The notes under the pieces: model-generated | Database searches by the model: none | What the model was told of the DNA's origin: nothing | Seen by the model: the letters and a program-made list of their open reading frames with translations, nothing else | DNA from: Haloflavibacter putidus | GTDB lineage: Bacteria > Bacteroidota > Bacteroidia > Flavobacteriales > Flavobacteriaceae | DNA: 64,000 nt | Assembly: GCF_006546625.1 (NCBI RefSeq) | Contig: NZ_VIAR01000011.1 | Coordinates: 1 to 64,000, forward strand | Reading direction: 5' to 3' | Shown: in pieces, positions 18,131 to 26,038 of the stretch | How the letters are laid out: every line of letters begins with the position of its first letter | How positions within the stretch are numbered: the stretch's first letter is position 1 | Made by a program: the position numbers and the translations under genes

Positions 18131-18523
18131 ATGCCTATACAATACCGACATACAAAACGACAAAATAATATAAAACAAGCCGCAGAAACCCAGTACATCA
18201 TGCAAGCCGTGCATACGGGCGAAATTAATTTAGAAAACTTAGCCAAAGAAATAAGCAACGAGTGTACCTTATCGCAAACCGATGTTATTGCAGTTTTGCA
18301 CGCCCTGGGCGAAAAAACAAAGTTTTATCTGGAAGAAGGCAAAGTGGTAAACCTGGATAATCTTGGCAGGTTTAAAATAGGTTTTCAAGCTACAGCTAAA
18401 GAAAAGCCGCAGCAGCTGTCGGTACAAAGTATTAAAAAGTTTTATATAAACTACCAACCCAGTAAGCAGCTTAAAAAATGGCTTAAGGCAGGTTTGCAGG
18501 TGGTGCAGGAAAAGAAAAAATAA
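18131..18523 (+). CDS. HU-related DNA-binding protein
   Basis: 130 residues matching the Bacteroidota HU-related family (TIGR01201 type). It has an N-terminal basic segment (YRHTKRQ), the two-helix dimer region (NLENLAKEISNECTLSQTDVIAVLHAL), the beta-arm region around VVNLDNLGRFKIGFQ, and a C-terminal KKFYINYQPSKQLKKWLK. HU-like proteins bend and coat DNA. It stands right at the left border of the cassette-like region, and shares no operon with the neighbours. Confidence 0.85.
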   Translation: MPIQYRHTKRQNNIKQAAETQYIMQAVHTGEINLENLAKEISNECTLSQTDVIAVLHALGEKTKFYLEEGKVVNLDNLGRFKIGFQATAKEKPQQLSVQSIKKFYINYQPSKQLKKWLKAGLQVVQEKKK

Positions 18524-18600
18524 ATCTGGAATAAAAAATAAGCTTAATTTTTGCTGTACTAATTAGCTCAATACTATAAATTGTAAAAAAACCACTGTTG

Positions 18601-18699
18601 GTTCTTAAAATAATATTATTTTTAGGCTTGTTAATTAGCAATCCGTTAAAAACTTAATTTTATAAAACTACTTATATCCAGCCGTTGGTTAGTTTAAAG
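18601..18699 (+). repeat. 99-bp intergenic repeat, copy 1 (right half of a cassette-boundary site)
   Basis: Matches 23324-23422 with only four substitutions over 99 bp. It contains a GGCTTG/CAATCC near-palindrome around TTAATTAG and ends in ATATCCAGCCGTTGGTTAG, the CGTTG-type right end seen at other boundaries. It marks the left edge of the cassette-like array. A third, more diverged copy is at about 33395-33488. Confidence 0.8.
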
Positions 18700-18736
18700 G
18701 TTTGGTTGTGGGTTTAGGATGGGAGTTGGCGGTAAT

Positions 18737-19219
18737 TTAAAACAATCGTCCCAATTTAGAATTTAATGGGGTAGTTAAGTCAATAACTTCAAACTTAAAA
18801 TTAAATTCTTGTTTTAAAGGTTCGATCATCTTTCTAAACGACTTTCTATCTTTTGTTATGTAAGCATCAATTTTTCTGTTATGAATTTGAGCAAAAAGTT
18901 TTATATCATTGATAACAACTTTTCTCTCCCCAAAATCACCAAATTTACCTATTTCTTTAAGTAAGGCTAAAAATTCTCCGGAAAATTTAGCGTCATTAAA
19001 ATCAAATTCTAATAATCTAAAGGAATTTAAGGAAAGTAAATTTTCAGGATTATCACCAACTGAGTATTCACTTATTACAATTGTTGACAAATACATTTCT
19101 ATATTATTCTCAATAAAATATTTAAAATAATCAACACAGTTTTGATGAAACTCATCATCTCTTTTGAGTAAACGAATACAAAAAGAACAATCTAATAGAA
19201 CACTAGTTATTCCATTCAT
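18737..19219 (-). CDS. PIN-domain protein, probable toxin nuclease
   Basis: 160 residues with the acidic residues of a PIN RNase: the first aspartate in SVLLDCSF (about residue 10), a glutamate in VISEYS (about 49), and aspartates in VINDIKLF and DAYITKDRKSF (about 102-121). PIN toxins cut RNA with Mg or Mn ions. It overlaps the upstream 255-residue gene by 4 bp (ATGA), the usual arrangement of a toxin translated from the same mRNA as its antitoxin. The pair is inverted relative to most cassette genes. The family of the partner is not a standard antitoxin, so the system is a candidate only. Confidence 0.7.
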   Translation of the reverse strand: MNGITSVLLDCSFCIRLLKRDDEFHQNCVDYFKYFIENNIEMYLSTIVISEYSVGDNPENLLSLNSFRLLEFDFNDAKFSGEFLALLKEIGKFGDFGERKVVINDIKLFAQIHNRKIDAYITKDRKSFRKMIEPLKQEFNFKFEVIDLTTPLNSKLGRLF

Positions 19220-19983
19220 GCTTCTTCAGCTTTTATGTCGTTTAACCACGTATCGACATTAGTTATCTTACTTAGATTTTCAGAAGCTTTATCTATAACT
19301 TTATCTAAAAGTGACTTATTGAAAACAGGTTTATATTGTATAAATTCTAAAAGAACTAAATCAGACAAACTTTCATCTTCTAGATTTTTTTTACCTCGCA
19401 CTTTAATACCATAAGGTTTGTAAGTTTTTTTCTCGCCATTCATAATTTGTTCCTTAGTGGCTGAAACTGTGATATTACCATACTTGTTGGTGCTTATGTG
19501 AAGGTTTGGATTTTTTCCGCCTTCTTGATAAATTTCTCCATATAGATAAAATTCACTTTCAAAATATCTAGGAGCAATCATTTCATAGCTTGTGGACTCA
19601 TCAATGACTAAAGTAGGGTTATTAGACATGGAATTGTTAAACTCAATTTTATAGCCTTCTTTTAAAGCTCTTTTTTGAAATTTATCAATAATTGACTGTC
19701 TCTTATAATCCAAAAAATCTAAATTACTTCTATTTCTTATTTCACTAGTGAGACCATTGAATAGGATTACTGCTGTTATAGGCAAGAAAAATTTATGTTT
19801 TGCAGAACCTTTTTCTATATCATATGAAATATGTGGACGATTACGCTTTTCTTTTCTATTTGGGTACAAGAAAGTTTCAACATCTGATATAAAATCTTTA
19901 ACCTCGTTTATATCGACATCTTTAGGAGACAGCGAATTATCTCTGTTTGTGACTCTTATTTCTATGTAACCTTGCTCTTCCAC
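19216..19983 (-). CDS. hypothetical partner of the PIN protein
   Basis: 255 residues, acidic-basic mixed, no signal peptide. One short hydrophobic stretch (FFLPITAVILFNGL, about residues 65-78) could be buried. No helix-turn-helix or ribbon-helix-helix is evident, so it is unlike common PIN antitoxins such as VapB. It is the first gene of the two-gene unit and overlaps the PIN gene by 4 bp. The upstream side ends 45 bp before the palindromic site at 20029. By position it is a candidate antitoxin or effector partner; I do not recognise the family. Confidence 0.6.
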   Translation of the reverse strand: MEEQGYIEIRVTNRDNSLSPKDVDINEVKDFISDVETFLYPNRKEKRNRPHISYDIEKGSAKHKFFLPITAVILFNGLTSEIRNRSNLDFLDYKRQSIIDKFQKRALKEGYKIEFNNSMSNNPTLVIDESTSYEMIAPRYFESEFYLYGEIYQEGGKNPNLHISTNKYGNITVSATKEQIMNGEKKTYKPYGIKVRGKKNLEDESLSDLVLLEFIQYKPVFNKSLLDKVIDKASENLSKITNVDTWLNDIKAEEA

Positions 19984-20028
19984 TTGTTTAAACTAAAATA
20001 CAAATTTAATTGATTTAAAAAAACTACC

Positions 20029-20156
20029 GCTAACAATGGGTATAAAAAATAGCTATTAATTGCTTACTCGAAGATTTTGTGTATTTTTAAAATCATTATT
20101 AATCTTAAGAGTATGCGTTTGTACCTACGCTACTTTTCATATACAAACTCGTTGGC
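20029..20156. repeat. cassette-boundary palindrome A
   Basis: The left arm (20029-20053, GCTAACAATGGGTATAAA...) pairs with the right arm (20129-20156, ...ATATACAAACTCGTTGGC). Aligned, the arms match in GC-AAC, GTATA, AAAA and TAGC, with three extra bases on the right arm that would bulge out. The inner part contains TTGCTTACTCGAAG and GTGTATTTTTA, both found in other sites of the window. It ends 20 bp before the next ATG. Confidence 0.7.
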
Positions 20157-20176
20157 AAAAAGCGGTAAAAACCATT

Positions 20177-20650
20177 ATGCGAAGAACAGTAATTATCGGA
20201 ATTTTAGTCTTATTTAGTCAATTCAGTTATTCTCAAGAAAAATCTGAATCGAATCAAACACAGAAAAATATGGGGCAAAAATCGATTTTAGGTTTAAGAA
20301 CGACCATTTACAAAGTAGCTGATATAGAAAAGGCAAGAGATTGGTATGAAAGAGCATTTGAAACGAAAGCCTATTTTGACGAGCCATATTATGTTGGATT
20401 TAATATTGGCGGATACGAATTAGGACTTCAGCGAGAAGAGGGAAAAAAAGCAGAAAAAATAGAAAGTGTTGTTTCCTATTGGGGAGTTGAGAAAATTCAA
20501 GAGGTTTATGACCGCCTTATATCATTGGGAGCCACGGAAAATGAAAAACCATATAATACTGGTGGTGAAATGATGACTGCAACACTAAAAGACCCATTTG
20601 GAAACGTTATCGGACTTATATACAATCCATATTTCAAACTAAAAGAATAG
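20177..20650 (+). CDS. secreted VOC (glyoxalase/bleomycin-resistance fold) protein
   Basis: 157 residues from the ATG at 20177; longer upstream readings run into the boundary palindrome and would bury the signal peptide (MRRTVIIGILVLF, cut after SYSQ). The mature part is a single vicinal-oxygen-chelate unit: LRTTIYKVADIEKARDWYERAF, YVGFNIGGYELGLQ, and a last strand with TATLKDPFGNVIGLIYNP. VOC proteins bind metals or small molecules; secretion is unusual for the family. It is followed after 13 bp by the helix-hairpin-helix gene, forming a two-gene cassette. Confidence 0.85.
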   Translation: MRRTVIIGILVLFSQFSYSQEKSESNQTQKNMGQKSILGLRTTIYKVADIEKARDWYERAFETKAYFDEPYYVGFNIGGYELGLQREEGKKAEKIESVVSYWGVEKIQEVYDRLISLGATENEKPYNTGGEMMTATLKDPFGNVIGLIYNPYFKLKE

Positions 20651-20663
20651 ATTTTTTAGAACA

Positions 20664-21152
20664 ATGAAAAGTAATACCAATATAAAATTAGAGCTTTCTG
20701 ATGACGAAAGAAAAAATCTACGGAAGAACAAAATAAAGAAATCCGAAATATTAGAATATGCGTCTGATGAGCTATCAGTTTTGTTAAATATTTCTGAGAT
20801 TAGAGCAAAGGAAATTTATGCTTTAGCTAATTTTCAGCAAATTCCATCAATCGGAATTGAGTTTGCGAAAGATTTAATTTTTTTAGGCTATTATAGCGTT
20901 GAGGAATTGAATGGAAAAAGTGGTTCGGAATTAGTCGACCATTATGAAAAAAAGAAAGGTTATAAAACTGACCCTTGTGTAGAAGACCAATTTAGATTAG
21001 TAGTTGATTTTGCCAAAAATAAAGATTACTCAAAAAAATGGTGGGATTTTACTAATGATAGAAAAAAATATAGAACGGAAATTGGCTATCCAATTGACAG
21101 GCCAAAACTAAATTGGACAGAGGTATTAAACGTGGGAAAAGCCAGTGGCTAA
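20664..21152 (+). CDS. helix-hairpin-helix (Cdd1/pathogenicity-locus type) protein
   Basis: 162 residues. The central part LSVLLNISEIRAKEIYALANFQQIPSIGIEFAKDLIFLGYYSVEELNGKSGSELVDHYEKKKG has the pattern of the Cdd1-like helix-hairpin-helix family, followed by the conserved DPCVEDQFRLVV segment and a tryptophan-rich end. Such domains bind DNA or serve as protein contacts; role here unknown. Its TAA stop (21150-21152) lies inside the CTAACAA start of the next boundary element, as expected when a gene runs right into a cassette end. Confidence 0.8.
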   Translation: MKSNTNIKLELSDDERKNLRKNKIKKSEILEYASDELSVLLNISEIRAKEIYALANFQQIPSIGIEFAKDLIFLGYYSVEELNGKSGSELVDHYEKKKGYKTDPCVEDQFRLVVDFAKNKDYSKKWWDFTNDRKKYRTEIGYPIDRPKLNWTEVLNVGKASG

Positions 21153-21220
21153 CAATATATATAGCTCATCGCTTATTAGTTGCTTAATCGAAGTTAAGGC
21201 AGATTTGGAAAGTCGCCAAA
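21147..21220 (+). repeat. cassette-boundary element B (left half)
   Basis: GGCTAACAATATATATAGC followed by TTAGTTGCTTAATCGAAG repeats the left half of element A, and AGTCGCCAAA at 21211-21220 recurs in elements E and J. No matching right arm is found before 21448; the rest of the interval (21221-21448) holds no gene I can support. The element looks truncated or rearranged. Confidence 0.55.
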
Positions 21221-21448
21221 TTTTTAAATTTACTGTCCTTTTTATTTTCTATTGTGGTAGCAGTAGTCCTTCGGCGGTTGATTTTCAATAAAAACATAAA
21301 TAGTTCAATTTAAAAATCTAGCTTGTACTTAATCCGAAAATATTTTTCTAACTTACTACTTCCCCTTAACCGTAACTGTTGTACTTAATGCTGCGGCTGA
21401 AACAAAAATCTTATTGAGTCGTCCTATAGAAAGAGAGAAGATACAGAA

Positions 21449-22480
21449 ATGAAAGTATTTAAAGTAATAGCAATTTTTATAGGAATAATTTTAATAGTAG
21501 CTATTGTTAAATTTGGGCTTCCAATTGGAGAAAAGTTGTATAACAAATATCAGTTCGAAAAATCACTAACAAACACGGTCTTTGATCAAGAGATAGAATC
21601 TAGTGCTTATCTAAAAGCAAAAAGTTTAAAAGATGGACAAATTGTATCCAAGGAATTATTTCAGCTATCAGAAATACCCCCAATTTGGAATAAAATATCA
21701 GCGAATGATTCGTTGCTAAAAAAGTATCAACATCTAGATAAAATAAATTTCTCTCTAATAGTATATAAAAGCGATTCATTATTAGTAAGTGGGATAATTG
21801 CCGAGCCTAAACAAAATGGTATACTCCCTGTGGTTATTTTTAACCGAGGGGGTAATAAAAAAGTTGGCAAGTCTTCAAAAGGCAAAACACTTTTTTCATT
21901 ACTTCAAGTCTCCAATTTAGTTGAAGAAGGATATATAATTTTGGCACCTTGCTACAGGGAAAAGGATGAATTTGGAGGTAGCGATATTAACGATGTTCTG
22001 AATCTAATAAAAACTACCAAATACTTGCCAAAAGCCGACTCAGAAAGAATTGGGATGGCTGGATGGTCTAGAGGAGGAATGATGACATATTTAGCGCTTA
22101 AAAATTCTGATAAGATTAAAACAGCAGTGGTTATAAATGGTCCAACGAATTTATCAGAATTAATTAAAGAAAGGCCGGAAATGGATTGGAGGGTTTGCGC
22201 AAAACTCATACCAAATTACAAAGACAACAAGAAAGAGGAATTAGAAAAACGCTCGGTTGTATATTGGGCAGAAGAGCTAGATAAAAATGCTAATCTGCTT
22301 GTTGTATGTGGCACTCAGGATAAACGTGTCAACCCTAAACAGGCACATCTAATAGCCGAAAAGTTAGCGGAAATAAACTATAATTTCACCTTAAAAGAAT
22401 TTGAGGCAGACCATAAATTCAGCGGTAAGAATAAAGAACTAAACAATTTTATTGCAAATTGGTTTAATAAAAATTTATAG
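21449..22480 (+). CDS. membrane-anchored alpha/beta hydrolase (S9-like)
   Basis: 343 residues. An N-terminal hydrophobic helix (residues about 5-24) anchors it or acts as an uncleaved signal. The C-terminal about 220 residues are an alpha/beta hydrolase: nucleophile serine in GMAGWSRGGMM, acid in VVCGTQDKRV, histidine in FEADHKFSG, matching the prolyl oligopeptidase-like (S9) subfamily without a propeller. It probably hydrolyses peptides or esters in the periplasm. It is a single-gene cassette between elements B and C. Confidence 0.8.
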   Translation: MKVFKVIAIFIGIILIVAIVKFGLPIGEKLYNKYQFEKSLTNTVFDQEIESSAYLKAKSLKDGQIVSKELFQLSEIPPIWNKISANDSLLKKYQHLDKINFSLIVYKSDSLLVSGIIAEPKQNGILPVVIFNRGGNKKVGKSSKGKTLFSLLQVSNLVEEGYIILAPCYREKDEFGGSDINDVLNLIKTTKYLPKADSERIGMAGWSRGGMMTYLALKNSDKIKTAVVINGPTNLSELIKERPEMDWRVCAKLIPNYKDNKKEELEKRSVVYWAEELDKNANLLVVCGTQDKRVNPKQAHLIAEKLAEINYNFTLKEFEADHKFSGKNKELNNFIANWFNKNL

Positions 22481-22487
22481 ACCTACT

Positions 22488-22636
22488 AAGCACACCACCG
22501 TAAATAATTTATGGCTAGTTCTAGCCTACTTACGAATCCCGATAGCTAACGGAACGCGGATTTTCTATTTGGTTTTTATTTGCTAAATTAGTTGCTTAAA
22601 CACGCAACGAAATCATACATAAACTCGTTGTGTTTA
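22488..22636. repeat. cassette-boundary palindrome C
   Basis: The left end AAGCACACCACCGTAAAT begins 8 bp after the hydrolase stop; the right end CATACATAAACTCGTTGTG closely resembles the right arm of element A (CATATACAAACTCGTTGGC). The middle has GCCTACTTACGAATCC and GCGGATTTTCTATTTGGT, resembling the inner part of element I, and TTAGTTGCTTAA as in B. It ends about 20 bp before the next ATG. Confidence 0.6.
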
Positions 22637-22655
22637 ATGTTTTAGAACAAAAATA

Positions 22656-23120
22656 ATGACAATCAAGGATGTAAAATATAATAAGAGTTTTCAAAAGGAT
22701 AATAAGCTCTCTAAACTTCTGAATCAATTTGAAGATCTTATCAACGAGCTGAAGAAAAAAAAGTTACCTGAAAATTTAGTCCTATTAATTAATTTTAAAA
22801 TTGAAGAAATAAATTCAATAGATGACTCGAAAAAAAGATTAAAAAATAAAATCAAGAAAAATCAATCAAAAATTATTCAACAAGTAGAGAAAGAAAGTAA
22901 GATTGTACCAAAAAATCATTACAGAAATACCTGGTTAGCCATTGGTATGGCTGCTTTTGGTATACCTATGGGGATTGCATTTGGAACCAGTATGGGAAAT
23001 ATGGCCTTTATAGGTATAGGATTACCAATAGGAATGGCAATTGGAATAGCTATCGGAACTAATAAAGATAAAAAAGCTTTAGAGGAAGGTAGACAACTTA
23101 ATTTCGAAGTAAAATACTAA
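22656..23120 (+). CDS. small protein with coiled coil and glycine-zipper membrane hairpin
   Basis: 154 residues. Residues about 10-85 are lysine/glutamate-rich and helical, probably a coiled coil. Residues about 95-135 are a glycine-rich hydrophobic hairpin (GMAAFGIPMGIAFGTSMGN and GIGLPIGMAIGIAIGT), typical of glycine-zipper proteins that oligomerise in membranes. I know no function. Similar short proteins occur as lone genes in flavobacterial accessory DNA. Its stop lies directly before the GCACAACAACGG start of element D. Confidence 0.65.
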   Translation: MTIKDVKYNKSFQKDNKLSKLLNQFEDLINELKKKKLPENLVLLINFKIEEINSIDDSKKRLKNKIKKNQSKIIQQVEKESKIVPKNHYRNTWLAIGMAAFGIPMGIAFGTSMGNMAFIGIGLPIGMAIGIAIGTNKDKKALEEGRQLNFEVKY

Positions 23121-23150
23121 GCACAACAACGGTTCACCGCAAATAACGGG
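23121..23150 (+). repeat. cassette-boundary element D (left end)
   Basis: GCACAACAACGGTTCACCGC begins right after the stop codon at 23120. AACGGTTCACC-CAAATAA is found again near 29730 and, with changes, near 30942. The right end of this boundary is the 99-bp repeat at 23324-23422; between them (23151-23323) no gene is supported. Confidence 0.6.
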
Positions 23151-23323
23151 TAGTGGATTGAAAACAAAAGTATCGTATTGATTTTTTTTAACGAATTACG
23201 TGAAGAGTTTATTGATGTTGTAAGCCGACCGAAATTCAAAAAACACTTCTCAAATAAAGATATTAAAAATAATACTTAAATATTTTGACCAATTCGGAGA
23301 ATTAGTAAAAGTAACCTCCTACG

Positions 23324-23422
23324 GTTTTTAAAATAATGTTATTTTTAGGCTTGTTAATTAGCAAGCCGTTAAAAACTTAATTCTATAAAACTACTTATAT
23401 CCAGCCGTTGGTTAGTTTAAAG
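23324..23422 (+). repeat. 99-bp intergenic repeat, copy 2
   Basis: 96 percent identical to 18601-18699. In this copy the inner palindrome is intact (GGCTTG, loop TTAATTAG, CAAGCC). It ends AGCCGTTGGTTAGTTTAAAG, 22 bp before the esterase ATG, so it supplies the right half of boundary D. Confidence 0.8.
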
Positions 23423-23444
23423 TAGCCAATTTGAGCAAAAAATT

Positions 23445-24275
23445 ATGAGACAAATAATATTAAGTCTAATTCTAACGCTGACAGTACAAATTTCCTACGG
23501 TCAAGAATTAGTCGAAAAAATTAGCGAAACGGAATTTACAATTGGCAAAGCACTAAAAATTAAATCACAACTACTAAATGAAACGAGAGATTTAAATATT
23601 TATCTGCCTCTAGATTATTCGCAGGACAGTTTAAAAACTTATCCAGTGATATATTTACTGGACGGCTCAAAAAATGAAGATTTTATACATATTTCTGGGA
23701 TTGTTCAATTTGGTTCTTTTTCTTGGATTAATATGATTCCTGAATCAATAGTTGTGGGTATTGGTAATGTGGACAGAAAAAGAGATTTTACTTATCCTTC
23801 TCAAAATGAACTTGACCAAAAAGAATTTCCCACATCTGGAAAATCAGAAAACTTCATCGCTTATATTGAAAAAGAACTTCAACCCTTTATTGATTCTACA
23901 TACAAAACAACGGAAACAAAAACGATTATTGGACAATCATTAGGTGGGCTATTGGCGACAGAAATTCTATTAAAAAAACCTGACCTCTTTGATAATTATA
24001 TTATTGTAAGTCCGAGTTTATGGTGGGATGACGAAAAACTTTTAGACTTTCAATCGACATCCTATAACTCAACTAAATCGATTTATATCGCTGGTGGAAA
24101 AGAAGGGGAAGTAATGGAACGGATAGCAAAGGAATTGTATGATAAGCTCAAAAAAGAGCAAAAACCGAATACGAATCTACTTTACGAGTTTTTAGAGGAC
24201 AAAACACACGGAGACGCATTACATATTGCCGTTTATAATGCGTTTGAGAAAATATTTGAACGACAAAAAGAATAA
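23445..24275 (+). CDS. secreted esterase of the Fes/IroE/esterase-D family
   Basis: 276 residues: signal peptide (cut after SYGQ), then an alpha/beta hydrolase with DLNIYLPLDY opening, YPVIYLLDG, the nucleophile GQSLGG (serine near residue 165), SPSLWWDD and a late histidine in KTHGDALHIA. This arrangement fits the putative esterase family that includes siderophore esterases (Fes, IroE) and tributyrin-type esterases. Substrate unknown. Single-gene cassette between elements D and E. Confidence 0.85.
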   Translation: MRQIILSLILTLTVQISYGQELVEKISETEFTIGKALKIKSQLLNETRDLNIYLPLDYSQDSLKTYPVIYLLDGSKNEDFIHISGIVQFGSFSWINMIPESIVVGIGNVDRKRDFTYPSQNELDQKEFPTSGKSENFIAYIEKELQPFIDSTYKTTETKTIIGQSLGGLLATEILLKKPDLFDNYIIVSPSLWWDDEKLLDFQSTSYNSTKSIYIAGGKEGEVMERIAKELYDKLKKEQKPNTNLLYEFLEDKTHGDALHIAVYNAFEKIFERQKE

Positions 24276-24281
24276 AAAATT

Positions 24282-24478
24282 GGCTACAACAAGGGGTATA
24301 ATTAATACGGGTTTGGTGCTTAACCAAAAGTTTAGTGTATTTTTATAGAGTCCGCCAAATTTTTTGATTTGGCTTTAGAATAAAAAAGATAAAACAAAAT
24401 AAAAAGTTTTGGCCAAGTGCTTAATCGGGAATTAATCGCTTTTAATCCCCGTGCTAATCATAGCCGAAACGTTGGCAA
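24282..24478. repeat. cassette-boundary palindrome E
   Basis: The left arm GGCTACAACAAGGGGTATAA... (24282-24310) pairs with the right arm ...CCCCGTGCTAATCATAGCC...CGTTGGCA (24447-24477): 14 of 18 positions match in the GG-TAT-ATTA--ACGGG segment, with offset bases that would bulge. Inside is a perfect 7-bp hairpin GCCAAAT/ATTTGGC (24354-24373) and GTGTATTTTTA (24335-24345) shared with A and the 29769 site. It starts 7 bp after the esterase stop. Confidence 0.7.
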
Positions 24479-24509
24479 GAATTAGAAAAAAAATTAAGAA
24501 AGAATAATT

Positions 24510-25439
24510 ATGATTAAAACTAGATTAATAATTCTGTTAATTTTAATTTCAAATTTATTATTGGCTCAAAATGAAAATGGAATTATTCAATTTAATGAGA
24601 AACTAAATCAATTTAATAATGTACGAGATTTCTGCATTTCTAACGATGGAACTGAAGCTTTTTTTACTATACAAAGTCCTTTTTCAGAAATCTCACAAAT
24701 TGCAAGTATCAGAAAAGAAAATAACGAATGGCTAGAACCTGAACTATTACCTTTTTGTGATTCGTATAGGTATTTAGAGCCTTTTTTATCAGCAAATGGA
24801 AACCGCCTATTTTTTGTTTCGGACAAACCAATAGATGCCAACAATAAAGATAAAAAAGATTTTGACATTTGGTATGTTGACAGAAATAATAAAGATGATA
24901 AATGGTCTGAGCCTAAAAACATTGGAAAACCTATTAATTCAGATTTAGATGAATTTTACCCTTCAGTTAGCGACAACAATAATCTATATTTCACAATGGA
25001 TTCTCCAAATGGTTTTGGGAAAGATGATATTTATTTTTGTAAATGGGAGAACGATAAGTATTTAGCTCCTATCCTTTTAAGTAAGAATATAAATAGTAAT
25101 GGATACGAATTTAATGCTTTTATATCCAGAAAAGAAAATTTTCTGTTATTCACAAAATATAATGAGAAAGATGGACAAGGAAGTGGTGACTTATACATTT
25201 CAAAAAAAGATAAAAGTGGAGAATGGCAAAAAGCGAAAAATTTAGGGACTCCTATTAATACGAAATATATGGAATATTGCCCTTTCTATGATGAGGAAAA
25301 CCAAATCTTATATTTTACAAGCAAAAGAAGAAATCTTAATCCAAGAAAATTTAGCAATATTTCAGAATTTAAAAAATATATTGCAGAAAACTCAAATGGT
25401 TTGAGTAAAATTTATTCAACATCAATAAAAATAAAATGA
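24510..25439 (+). CDS. secreted PD40/TolB-like beta-propeller protein
   Basis: 309 residues with a signal peptide (cut after LLAQ). At least four propeller blades show the PD40-type pattern: YLEPFLSANGNRLFFVSDKP, DEFYPSVSDNNNLYFTMDSP, YEFNAFISRKENFLLFTKYN and MEYCPFYDEENQILYFTSKR, each preceded by a sentence such as WSEPKNIGKPIN. These propellers bind proteins or ligands in the periplasm. Single-gene cassette between element E and the element at 25443. Confidence 0.8.
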   Translation: MIKTRLIILLILISNLLLAQNENGIIQFNEKLNQFNNVRDFCISNDGTEAFFTIQSPFSEISQIASIRKENNEWLEPELLPFCDSYRYLEPFLSANGNRLFFVSDKPIDANNKDKKDFDIWYVDRNNKDDKWSEPKNIGKPINSDLDEFYPSVSDNNNLYFTMDSPNGFGKDDIYFCKWENDKYLAPILLSKNINSNGYEFNAFISRKENFLLFTKYNEKDGQGSGDLYISKKDKSGEWQKAKNLGTPINTKYMEYCPFYDEENQILYFTSKRRNLNPRKFSNISEFKKYIAENSNGLSKIYSTSIKIK

Positions 25440-25442
25440 CAA

Positions 25443-25530
25443 CTGCTGCCAACACCAGTAACCGTTGCACAAGTTTATAATTTATAAAAGCAAGAAACTA
25501 TTTAAGGCGTTTTAAGCGATTTTACTCTTT
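25443..25530 (+). repeat. second-type boundary repeat, copy 1
   Basis: CTGCCAACACCAGTAACCGTTGCACAAG followed by TTTATAATTTATAAAA and AAACTATTTAAGGCGTTTTAAGC. The same series occurs at about 31037-31120 and 38686-38770 in front of the two methyltransferase genes. It starts 4 bp after the propeller stop codon. AACCGTTG repeats the CAAC/CGTTG theme of the other boundaries. Confidence 0.6.
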
Positions 25531-25647
25531 GATTATTAAGCTAATAACAAAAAATATCGAGGGCTTAAAAGCAAGTTTATAGCTTGCTTAAAGTGATTTT
25601 CTAAAGCCTGGCGTGAAGCGAGACTATTTGCCCTACTTTTTATCTTT

Positions 25648-25934
25648 TTAGTGAAATACTATAGTTTTTTTCAAGTTATAGGCTATAGCGGCTAGGTGCA
25701 TACACCTGTTGGCTTGCTTAATTCCTATAGAATTTTTCTTAACCCCATAAATTCTTTAAGTGTGCCAAAAATCGGCTCGACTGTACTTTGGTGTTTGCCT
25801 TTTAAATATCGGCCTTGACGGCTATTTATTGGGGTAATGTTGTGCTCATATTCTTCACGATAAGCGGTGATGTTAATCCGTTTCTCGTGGCTTTTGCCAA
25901 TGATTGGTTTTTGAGCGGGTAGTCTTTACAGTGC
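25648..25934 (-). pseudogene. IS1182-type transposase remnant
   Basis: Reading the minus strand gives pieces of the C-terminal end of an IS1182-family transposase: HCKDYPL, then after a frameshift GKSHEKRINITAYREEYEHN, RYLKGKHQSTVEPIFGTL and FMGLRKI, then after a second frameshift GIKQANRCMHLAAIAYNL. The N-terminal two thirds and both inverted repeats are missing. It is dead DNA that shows past insertion or recombination in this region. The rest of the interval to 26038 holds only the probable promoter of the next operon. Confidence 0.8.
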
Positions 25935-26038
25935 GTTTAGACTCTTGTTATATCATTAAAGTTTTAATTTTTTCTTAACCTTCTACATCTATAAAAATTC
26001 TTATTTTAGAAAGCCTAAACTTTTAATTTACATACTCT

